A stretch of 7,613 nt of DNA from Methanocalculus sp. (lineage in GTDB: Archaea; Halobacteriota; Methanomicrobia; Methanomicrobiales; Methanocorpusculaceae): the NCBI RefSeq assembly GCF_029762515.1, contig NZ_JARVGN010000065.1, positions 1-7,613 of the forward strand, given 5' to 3'. Both the position numbers and the translations under genes were made by a program. Every line of letters begins with the position of its first letter. Within the stretch, counting starts at the first letter, position 1. The notes below the pieces were generated by a model. That model saw only the letters and a list, made by a program, of their open reading frames with translations, was not told the origin of the DNA and did not search any database. This document shows positions 1-6,019 of this stretch, in pieces.

Positions 1-1
1 A

Positions 2-1711
2 CCTGTAATTTTTCTTGGAGAATGGTGCAGGTTACATGATCGGAAAGATATTTGGTCAAAACTTGATGCAAGAGTTGTTCCGTATCATTGGAATGATAGA
101 CAAAAATTATTTCGGGATTATGAATATTTAATGAATCTTCACGAGCGAATATTATCGGAAATGGCAAAAAATCTCAATTCCATTCACAATCAAAAACACT
201 CTATTCGGTATTGGCGAATTCTTTTAGGACCATGGCTTGGTTGGATACTCCCAATTTTTTTTGATCGTTGGAGTATGATTCAAAAGGTCGTTAATGAATA
301 TGATATCTCCCATTGTAGAATTATTGATGATGATTATTACAACTATACTTCAAGTAATATGTTGGAATTCAGTAAGAATGCTACCACAGATCGTTGGAAT
401 CAATTCATATATAGTTTTATCATTGAAAAATGGACAAATATTGATTGTGAAAAATTTTTGTGTGTTTCTCCATCAATTAAGTCTAATAGTCACTCCCCTT
501 CTTTCATAAGTATGAAAAACAAAATTATGAATAATTTAATTGATTATTATAATATTTTATCTACACTTGGATTAAAACAAGATGATGCATTCATTTCATC
601 TGAATTGATGCCATTCACAAAATTATTGCAATTTCAATTAAAACTTGGACAGCTTCCCCAATATTGGAAGCATGTTCATCCTATACAATCATGTATAGAT
701 ACAAGTTTGAGGCAATGGAAGATACAAATTCCTTTTTCTAACAACTTTGAAAGGGCACTATGTTCACTAATACCGCTTCAGCTTCCAACTCTTTATCTAG
801 AGGGTTATAATAAACTACTTAAACAGATCTCCGCATTGCCACGCCCGCTTAAGCCGAAGTTTATTTGTTGTGGTACTTCACAGATAGGTGACGATGTGTT
901 TAAGGCCTGGTCCGCAAAAATGGTGGACTGTGGTGTACCATTATACATAATTCAACATGGTGGTCATTATGGATCTGGTTTATTTTCATTTCATGAAGAA
1001 CATGAGATTCTTATCAGTGATATGTATTGTTCCTGGGGATGGAGCTTGAATTCCTCAAATAAAGTGATTCCTACTGTTGCCACAAAATTACTTGGTGGAA
1101 GAAAAAAGGCAAAATGGAATCCCAAAGGGAATGCATTGCTTGTTACTGCAGCTACACCTCGATATAGCTATTGGTTATACAGCGCTATGATAGCAGGGCA
1201 GTGGTTAGATTACTTCGATGATATTTGTACTTTTTTTGATTCTTTGCCAGCATCTATACAAAGTGATGTTTTGGTGAGACAAAAAAAGAGTGATTATGAA
1301 TGGAATCAGATTGCTCGATGGAAAGAACGATATCGAAATATTTCTGTGGATACTGGGGACTGCCCAATTGAAAAACTGACTCAGAATTGTCGTTTGTTTA
1401 TATCAACTTATAATGCGACCACTTTTTTAGAGACACTCGCTAAAAATATCCCAACAATTATTTTTTGGAACACCGAGCACTGGGAATTACGTTCAAGTGC
1501 ATTGCCTTACTTTAAACAGTTGGAAAAGGTTGGTATCTTTCATCAAAATCCATATTTGGCTGCAGTAAAAGTATCTGAGATCTGGGATGATGTTACGTCA
1601 TGGTGGTATAATGCTGAGGTACAGGAAGCCAGAAAGGTTTTTTGCAATCAATATGCTCGTATACCTGATAATCCTATTAGGGAACTTACTCAATTACTTG
1701 ATAATAAATAA
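2..1711 (+). CDS. LIC12162-family putative transferase (5' end outside window)
   Basis: The reading frame is open from base 2, and the translation before the ATG at 131 (PVIFLGEWCRL near the edge, then a VVPYHW stretch) is typical LIC12162-family N-terminal sequence. The ATG at 131 is therefore internal and the true start lies left of the window. 569 residues are visible; by memory the family runs to about 590-600, so perhaps 20-30 are missing. Other family-like blocks are the RYWRILLGPWLGW segment, the STYNATTFLETLA segment, IPTIIFWN with HWELR just after, and EVQEARKVFCNQYAR near the C-terminus. These proteins sit in surface-polysaccharide loci and are annotated as putative transferases; the C-terminal half resembles GT-B-like sugar or nucleotide-sugar transferases, but no reaction is established to my knowledge. 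No signal peptide can be judged. The gene is clearly more AT-rich than the operon it converges on. Family assignment is confident; biochemical role is inference. Confidence 0.88.
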   Translation, partial: PVIFLGEWCRLHDRKDIWSKLDARVVPYHWNDRQKLFRDYEYLMNLHERILSEMAKNLNSIHNQKHSIRYWRILLGPWLGWILPIFFDRWSMIQKVVNEYDISHCRIIDDDYYNYTSSNMLEFSKNATTDRWNQFIYSFIIEKWTNIDCEKFLCVSPSIKSNSHSPSFISMKNKIMNNLIDYYNILSTLGLKQDDAFISSELMPFTKLLQFQLKLGQLPQYWKHVHPIQSCIDTSLRQWKIQIPFSNNFERALCSLIPLQLPTLYLEGYNKLLKQISALPRPLKPKFICCGTSQIGDDVFKAWSAKMVDCGVPLYIIQHGGHYGSGLFSFHEEHEILISDMYCSWGWSLNSSNKVIPTVATKLLGGRKKAKWNPKGNALLVTAATPRYSYWLYSAMIAGQWLDYFDDICTFFDSLPASIQSDVLVRQKKSDYEWNQIARWKERYRNISVDTGDCPIEKLTQNCRLFISTYNATTFLETLAKNIPTIIFWNTEHWELRSSALPYFKQLEKVGIFHQNPYLAAVKVSEIWDDVTSWWYNAEVQEARKVFCNQYARIPDNPIRELTQLLDNK

Positions 1712-1720
1712 TCTTATCTT

Positions 1721-1743
1721 CCACTCTTTTTAGCCTTTCTTCG
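1721..1743 (+). terminator. T-rich tract after the LIC12162-family gene
   Basis: Ten bases after the TAA stop there is a pyrimidine/T-rich run containing TCTTTTT and CCTTTCTTC, without an obvious hairpin. U-rich tracts without a stem are the usual archaeal intrinsic termination signal. In a bacterium this would be a weak terminator. Its position between converging genes supports the call. Confidence 0.4.
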
Positions 1744-1763
1744 ATAGTGTAAATAGCGTGATC

Positions 1764-1777
1764 AAAGTGAAAAAGAA
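1764..1777 (-). terminator. T-rich tract after the glycosyltransferase operon
   Basis: On the minus strand, 13 bases beyond the TAA stop of the glycosyltransferase, the sequence reads TTTCTTTTTCACTTT. No stable stem precedes it. It is the mirror image of the T-rich tract serving the converging + strand gene, so the 79-bp intergenic region looks like a bidirectional termination zone. Confidence 0.4.
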
Positions 1778-1790
1778 ACCTTCAGTGACA

Positions 1791-2807
1791 TTAATAAGGG
1801 ATTTCTCCTCTCTTAAGTAGATTTTTACATATTCTTCTGAGTGGAGAAAGATACATTGCAACCCCTCCTCCAAAAATAAACAAACGATAAACAATCTTAA
1901 CAACAATATCCTGTAGTGACTGCGGTCTGGTCAATGTCCAAGCTAAAATAGCCAACCCGGAAAACAATGATGGGTGAAACCCTCTCATCCCATCCACACG
2001 AGTGAACCCGGCATAGAAACAGTCTCCAATATATCTGCGTAGAGCGCAGTTCAAATCGCTTGTGTATAGAGGATATTCATCTCCAAGATCCCGGATGATC
2101 TGAACAAAGATTTTGAGAGTGTCAAGATATCCAGATGGATTTGTAAAGAGAAGCCGATGTGATTCTGAGTGCTCTCCCTGGCGATAATGCACCCTTGTAT
2201 CTTTAACATATGCGATATCAAGGATCCTTGAGATCTTTAACCATTGATAATAATCTGATGAATATGGGAATTCAAGTGAGTATTTTCCAGCCTGTTGATA
2301 TACTTCCTTCCTGGTCATCACTGATGGGCAGGTGATGAAGCACCGTTCACGAAGAAGCTTTTGAAAGCCATCAGTTGCGGGTAGTATCATATCTGTTTTC
2401 GCATAGTGCCCCTCTATTTCATGATCCTGTATATGAGTTATTGAGGAGGTAAATGTCAGAACAACTTTCGGATGCTCATCAAAAAATGCAAGACATGTTT
2501 CAGTGAAGTCAGGATCAATATAATCATCTGAGTGAAGAATATGCAGGAATTCTCCCTGCGCAACCTCTATACAGCGATTGAAGTTTCCAAAGAGTCCGAG
2601 GTTTTCTTCATTCTTCACAAACCGTAACCTGGGATCTTTAAACGAAGCGACAACTTCCTCAATGTTATCTTTAGAGGCATTGTCCACCACCACAACCTCG
2701 ATATCCTGGTAAGTCTGTGCAAGCGCACTCCCGATGGCACACCCAACCATATCGGCCCGATTATAGGTGGGAATACAGATTGAAACTCGTGGATAATTAC
2801 TGCTCAT
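1791..2807 (-). CDS. Family 2 glycosyltransferase (GT-A fold)
   Basis: A 338-residue protein expected to transfer a sugar from a nucleotide-sugar donor to a growing surface glycan at the cytoplasmic face of the membrane. The N-terminal GT-A domain shows the GT2 signature: VSICIPTYNRA at 8-18, VVVDNAS at 39-45 (nucleotide binding), NLGLFGNFNRCI at 69-80, and the acidic metal-binding motif HSDD at 92-95. The SSDYYQWLK segment at 183-191 matches the usual catalytic-base region (D185). The roughly 100-residue C-terminal part has hydrophobic stretches at about 282-292 and 303-320 that may bind the membrane. It is the last gene of the five-gene operon. Its ATG overlaps the TGA of the reductase by 4 nt (ATGA), and only a weak GGAT precedes it, so it probably depends on translational coupling. 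The context suggests, but does not prove, that its donor is the CDP-sugar made by the four genes upstream. Confidence 0.9.
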   Translation of the reverse strand: MSSNYPRVSICIPTYNRADMVGCAIGSALAQTYQDIEVVVVDNASKDNIEEVVASFKDPRLRFVKNEENLGLFGNFNRCIEVAQGEFLHILHSDDYIDPDFTETCLAFFDEHPKVVLTFTSSITHIQDHEIEGHYAKTDMILPATDGFQKLLRERCFITCPSVMTRKEVYQQAGKYSLEFPYSSDYYQWLKISRILDIAYVKDTRVHYRQGEHSESHRLLFTNPSGYLDTLKIFVQIIRDLGDEYPLYTSDLNCALRRYIGDCFYAGFTRVDGMRGFHPSLFSGLAILAWTLTRPQSLQDIVVKIVYRLFIFGGGVAMYLSPLRRICKNLLKRGEIPY

Positions 2808-3715
2808 CTTGAATCCGCAAGATATCTCTTGACTTCTTCACTTGATGTCAAGTAGAGTGTGTCTATCATCTTTTCAAGGGGGGGAATCTCATAGAGAAGC
2901 TCCCTCTGAATCTTAGCTGATGAGATTGTTCCAATTGCGGGTCTCTTTACTGTAAGGTGTTTGGAATCGATCCCTTCGAGATATTCTGAATCAAAACCAA
3001 ACTTCTCCAAAATCTGGCGGTTAAATTCGAATTTGCTGATGGACTCATTCGATCCGACATTGAATGTCCCGCATACTTCCCTCTCAATAATCCTTTTTAG
3101 ACTCTCTACAATTATGTCTACATGAATTGGGTTGAAATACTGATCCTTTGGTGACTGCATCACTTTTTTCATTCTGATGTTTGCCAGGAGCTGCATGAAA
3201 TAGTTTTTACTATCCTGAAGATGCTCTACGTAGCCAAAAATAACAGATGGCCGCACAATTACATATTCAGCCATTTTTTGAACATGCTCTTCAGCGTCAA
3301 GCTTCGTCTGAATATAATAATTTGATGCGCGGGTTTCACACTCCTCATCGCAACGGCCTTCAGGTGTATCATAAACAGCATATGTTGAGAAAAAGATGAA
3401 TTTTGCCTCTGGAAATACTTTGCAGAGATTTGCTGTTGCTGTAACATTAGTGTCATAACAGAGTTTCTGCTCTTGTTCACATACATCTGTTCGTGATATT
3501 GCGGCTGTGTGGATGATTATATCCGGATGTATTGTGGTGCGGATCCTATCAACATCTGATATGTCTGTCAGGTTCGCAATAAGATCAACATGCGCTCCTT
3601 CGCGTCGACTTGTGCCAATAATCTTCCACGGCGTTATTTTGCGCAGGTATTCACATGCCCGATGCCCGACCAGTCCGTTTGCCCCGGTGATCAGGATCGT
3701 CTTCTCTTCACCCAT
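2804..3715 (-). CDS. RmlD-like NAD(P)-dependent sugar reductase (extended SDR)
   Basis: A 303-residue extended short-chain dehydrogenase. The Rossmann glycine motif GANGLVG lies at 11-17. A serine/threonine (S110-T111, in FFSTYAVYD) and YIQTK (Y134, K138) form the SDR active site. The C-terminal KRPAIGTISSAKI block at about 258-270 is the RmlD-style substrate-domain motif. RmlD enzymes reduce the 4-keto group of a 4-keto-6-deoxyhexose nucleotide to finish dTDP-L-rhamnose; here the neighbours imply a CDP-linked substrate, which is inference. The frame stays open upstream to 3844, but that extension is low-complexity-looking and lies wholly within the preceding gene. The ATG at 3715, just before the GEEKTILITG strand, is chosen: it has a GAGTGGGG stretch upstream and overlaps the previous stop by 8 nt. 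An ATG at 3733 is the alternative. At 303 aa it has the usual RmlD length. Simple epimerase activity cannot be excluded. Confidence 0.85.
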   Translation of the reverse strand: MGEEKTILITGANGLVGHRACEYLRKITPWKIIGTSRREGAHVDLIANLTDISDVDRIRTTIHPDIIIHTAAISRTDVCEQEQKLCYDTNVTATANLCKVFPEAKFIFFSTYAVYDTPEGRCDEECETRASNYYIQTKLDAEEHVQKMAEYVIVRPSVIFGYVEHLQDSKNYFMQLLANIRMKKVMQSPKDQYFNPIHVDIIVESLKRIIEREVCGTFNVGSNESISKFEFNRQILEKFGFDSEYLEGIDSKHLTVKRPAIGTISSAKIQRELLYEIPPLEKMIDTLYLTSSEEVKRYLADSR

Positions 3716-4157
3716 GCCGGATGCCCCACTCATAACCAATGGTTGGATCAAAGGGATCAAACCTTTCGATCTCATCAGGATCATGCGGGATGGTTGCACA
3801 GTTCGCAACGATCGCCTTCTCGCCTCCCACACCGGTAAACCCATTCACCACATGTGGCGGAACCTTAACGAGCACATAATTATCTTCACCCATGAAGATC
3901 TCCTGCAACTCGCCCTGTGTTTGAGAATCTTTCCTTGCATCATAGAGAACGAGCTTGATATTGCCGGAGATGACTGCGTAGTTCAGCTCCATCTTCCGGT
4001 GCACATGCCATGCCTTGATGGCACCAGGAAAGATGACCGAGAAGTAGATCTCGCCAAACTCTGAGAAATGGGGATCAGTAGTTCGCATCATATGACGCAC
4101 CATTCCCCGCTCATCAAGAATTGTCCGCAGTGGGATGATCTGGACACCCTCTATCAT
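3708..4157 (-). CDS. Short RmlC-like (dTDP-4-dehydrorhamnose 3,5-epimerase family) cupin
   Basis: A 149-residue single-domain cupin of the sugar 3,5-epimerase family, expected to epimerise the 4-keto-6-deoxy nucleotide sugar made by the dehydratase encoded just upstream. Visible features are LDERG at 14-18 (like the FxDxRG of RmlC), the WHVHRKME strand with H51 and H53, the ISGNIKLVLYDAR beta-strands at 63-75, and the VPPHVVNGF turn at 99-107. Classical RmlC is about 180 aa; this protein ends near WGIRHG and lacks the C-terminal region that carries the catalytic Asp. The position usually holding the active-site Tyr (CTDYY-like in RmlC) reads NCATIPHDPDE. The start at 4157 is favoured over an ATG at 4178: AGGAAGGTG lies 5 nt upstream of it and it overlaps the dehydratase stop by 4 nt (ATGA). 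Family membership is secure; full 3,5-epimerase activity is not. Confidence 0.85.
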   Translation of the reverse strand: MIEGVQIIPLRTILDERGMVRHMMRTTDPHFSEFGEIYFSVIFPGAIKAWHVHRKMELNYAVISGNIKLVLYDARKDSQTQGELQEIFMGEDNYVLVKVPPHVVNGFTGVGGEKAIVANCATIPHDPDEIERFDPFDPTIGYEWGIRHG

Positions 4158-5155
4158 GCCAGCACCTTCCTGTACCATGCAATCGTCGGGGTGAGCCCCT
4201 CACTGAAGCTATGGCGCGGATGCCAATTGAGCATCTTCTTTGCCCTTTCGATTGAGAGATACTGATCCTGTATCTCATGCCTGCTGGTATTCTGGATCAC
4301 AGGTCTGGCATCTGACTCCATTACTGTAATGATCGTCTCCACCACCTCACTTGCCGTCATTTTTTCACCACTGCTGAAGTTGAAGGCATCTCCTGCAAGA
4401 TTTAATGATGCTGTCTGCTCAGCCATCGTCAGGTATGCATCAACTGCATCTTCAACATAGAAATATTCCCGAATCGGAGTTCCATCACTCCGGATCTCAG
4501 GTTTTTTCCCTTCAAGGAGACTTTTTATGGTGCCTGGAACAATGCGGTTAAAATTCAGATCTCCCGGCCCATAGATATTCCCCATTCGTGCAATGGAGAT
4601 CGGGAGCTGGTAAGTCCTCCCATAGCTCTGCGCGATCAGATCAGCACAACTCTTTGAGACATCATATGGGTGCTCTCCATGGAGTGGCATCTCTTCATGG
4701 TATGGAAGAACGGGGCTGCTCCCATATGCTTTGTCAGATGATGCAACACATACTGCCTTGATGTCTGGAGAATAATCATTCAGCACCCGGACAGCTTCGA
4801 GCAGATTCCATGTCCCCTCGATATTTGCCTTGAAGGTGGTCACAGGAGAACGGTTGCCGACACCGACGATCGTCTGTGCACCCAGATGGAAGACATATTC
4901 AGTTTCATATTCGGCCAGCGTCCGCATAATGAGATCCCGATCTTCCAGCTCCCCACGCACAAGTGAAACTCCTGCATCTCCATCAAGCCATGATCCGAGG
5001 GTACGTGTGCGCGGTACCCAGTCCCGTACAAGTGCGACGACATCAGCACCATAGCGTTCAAGACGGTTAATGAGGTTTATACCAATGACGCCGCTTGAGC
5101 CCGTGACAAATACTCGCTTCCCATGCCACCAGTCTATTCGTTCCAGATCTTCCAT
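4154..5155 (-). CDS. rfbG: CDP-glucose 4,6-dehydratase
   Basis: A 333-residue extended SDR that converts CDP-glucose to CDP-4-keto-6-deoxyglucose using tightly bound NAD. The Rossmann motif is GSSGVIG at 19-25. The catalytic Ser-Asp-Lys lies in SSDKAYG (S140, D141, K142), and YDVSK supplies Y164 and K168. The Asp-Lys pair is what CDP-glucose 4,6-dehydratases carry, where dTDP-glucose RmlB has Asp-Glu. MGNIYGPGDLNFNRIVPG at 191-208 and the YLSIERAKKMLNWHP region near the C-terminus also match this subfamily. Length is close to the family norm (about 350-360), slightly short. The start is set at ATG 5155, which has GGAGAGAGGA 6 nt upstream; a GTG at 5173 in frame has no ribosome-binding site. 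It overlaps rfbF by 22 nt and the epimerase by 4 nt. Being directly after the cytidylyltransferase gene supports the CDP specificity. Confidence 0.93.
   Translation of the reverse strand: MEDLERIDWWHGKRVFVTGSSGVIGINLINRLERYGADVVALVRDWVPRTRTLGSWLDGDAGVSLVRGELEDRDLIMRTLAEYETEYVFHLGAQTIVGVGNRSPVTTFKANIEGTWNLLEAVRVLNDYSPDIKAVCVASSDKAYGSSPVLPYHEEMPLHGEHPYDVSKSCADLIAQSYGRTYQLPISIARMGNIYGPGDLNFNRIVPGTIKSLLEGKKPEIRSDGTPIREYFYVEDAVDAYLTMAEQTASLNLAGDAFNFSSGEKMTASEVVETIITVMESDARPVIQNTSRHEIQDQYLSIERAKKMLNWHPRHSFSEGLTPTIAWYRKVLA
4163..4171 (-). promoter_or_regulatory. Ribosome-binding site of the RmlC-like epimerase
   Basis: AGGAAGGTG on the minus strand, 5 nt before the ATG at 4157. It lies inside the end of the dehydratase gene and decides the start in favour of 4157 over the upstream ATG at 4178, which overlaps the dehydratase by 25 nt. 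Confidence 0.65.
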
Positions 5156-5925
5156 TTGGGGTCCTCTCTCCACATTTTATTTAGATCTTCGTAATCTTTG
5201 TAATTATCCATCGCATGCCAGAACCCATCGTGGATGTAATAGCCGAGCTTTCCATCATCAGCAACCTCCTGAAGCGTATCTTCAAACATCAGATCTTCAT
5301 CCGGCCTGATATAATCAAATATCTCCTTCTCCAGTATCATGAAACCGACATTAATATAATCATTCATCTGCGGCTTTTCACTGAAGCTCTGGACAATATC
5401 GCCATTTAATGTGGTTATCCCATATTTTGAATATGGGCGGGTGACGGTGATGGTTGCAATAACACCATGTTTCTTCCGAAGCTCCTGATGCCGTTTCATG
5501 AGCGCAGGGATGTCAATATCTGCAACCCCGTCTCCATAGGTCGCCATGAAAAAATCCGATTGGATCTGATCTCTACAGAGGAGAAGGCGACGGGCAGTTT
5601 TTGATTCTATGCCTGTCTGTACAAATACAATCTCCCAGTCCTCATCAGAAGTGGGATATTTTGGCTTTGAAAGATTCATTGAAAAGGATTGTGTGAGCGG
5701 GTGCCTGTACAGGAAATAATCGGTGATCATCTCTCCTTTATACCCGAGTGTCAGAATAAACCTGTTCAGGTTGTAGTGGGAGTATAGCTTCATTATATGC
5801 CAGAGGATCGGATACTCTCCAAGCTCAATCAAGGGCTTTGGCATTTCGCGCGTCTTTTCCGAGAGGCGGGTGCCCCGCCCTCCGCAGAAGATGACAATAT
5901 CGGGTTGTTGGGAGGAGGAAGACAT
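5134..5925 (-). CDS. rfbF: Glucose-1-phosphate cytidylyltransferase
   Basis: A 263-residue nucleotidyltransferase making CDP-glucose and pyrophosphate from glucose-1-phosphate and CTP, the committed step to CDP-deoxy sugars. The signature GGRGTRL at 15-21 is followed by MPKP at 28-31 (K30 as phosphate-binding lysine). YGDGVADI at 130-137 holds a metal-binding Asp (D132), and EKP lies at 183-185. NVGFMIL at 192-198, FEDTLQ at 214-219 and FWHAMDNYKDYEDLNKMW at 235-252 (D240) are characteristic of RfbF rather than RmlA. Length matches the family (about 257). It opens the five-gene run. No Shine-Dalgarno precedes the ATG at 5925: the bases just before it are pyrimidine-rich (ACTCCTTTC). Translation may therefore be leaderless-like or SD-independent. 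A six-residue Ser/Gln-rich tail precedes the first beta-strand; no better internal start exists before the GGRGTRL motif. Confidence 0.95.
   Translation of the reverse strand: MSSSSQQPDIVIFCGGRGTRLSEKTREMPKPLIELGEYPILWHIMKLYSHYNLNRFILTLGYKGEMITDYFLYRHPLTQSFSMNLSKPKYPTSDEDWEIVFVQTGIESKTARRLLLCRDQIQSDFFMATYGDGVADIDIPALMKRHQELRKKHGVIATITVTRPYSKYGITTLNGDIVQSFSEKPQMNDYINVGFMILEKEIFDYIRPDEDLMFEDTLQEVADDGKLGYYIHDGFWHAMDNYKDYEDLNKMWREDPKWKIWNE
5162..5171 (-). promoter_or_regulatory. Ribosome-binding site of rfbG
   Basis: GGAGAGAGGA on the minus strand, 6 nt before the ATG at 5155. It lies within the last codons of rfbF and supports this ATG rather than the in-frame GTG at 5173, whose upstream sequence is AT-rich with no purine block. 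Confidence 0.6.
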
Positions 5926-6000
5926 GAAAGGAGTGTTAGTGGGATGATGATAAGTGGTTTGTGATTGTATGTGTTAATATGTCTCGTAAGAAATATTCTG

Positions 6001-6013
6001 AAATATATTTTTT
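6001..6013 (-). promoter_or_regulatory. Possible TATA-like promoter element for the rfbF operon
   Basis: The 94-bp gap between the radical SAM gene and rfbF is AT-rich. On the minus strand it contains AAAAAATATATTT, preceded by GATTTGT, which resembles an archaeal A-rich BRE plus TATA box. With the usual 25-bp offset, transcription would start near 5979 and give a leader of about 54 nt without an SD. A second AT patch (CATATTAAC, near 5970-5978) is an alternative. No good sigma-70 pair was found here. The AT-rich background makes this a weak call. Confidence 0.3.
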
Positions 6014-6019
6014 ACAAAT

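Noticed and set aside
294..509. 71-codon frame within the LIC12162 gene
   Set aside because: Out-of-frame shadow in an AT-rich gene; the enclosing frame has conserved family sequence throughout.
3716..3844. 43-residue N-terminal extension of the RmlD-like reductase
   Set aside because: The frame is open by chance inside the epimerase gene. The extension is Arg-rich without family similarity and precedes the conserved Rossmann strand, so the start is placed at 3715.
3507..4064. 185-codon open frame on the + strand
   Set aside because: It is antisense to the reductase and epimerase genes, has no ribosome-binding site, and its translation shows no domain or motif. The minus-strand genes have clear family motifs across the same bases.
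4830..5409. Several 60-80 codon + strand frames (4830-5054, 5070-5309, 5215-5409)
   Set aside because: All are antisense shadows of rfbG and rfbF, with biased composition and no start signals.
1791..5925. dTDP-L-rhamnose (rmlABCD) operon
   Set aside because: The nucleotidyltransferase is RfbF-like (FWHAMDNYKDYEDL ending) and the dehydratase has the Asp-Lys pair of CDP-glucose dehydratases, so the CDP branch fits better than the dTDP branch.
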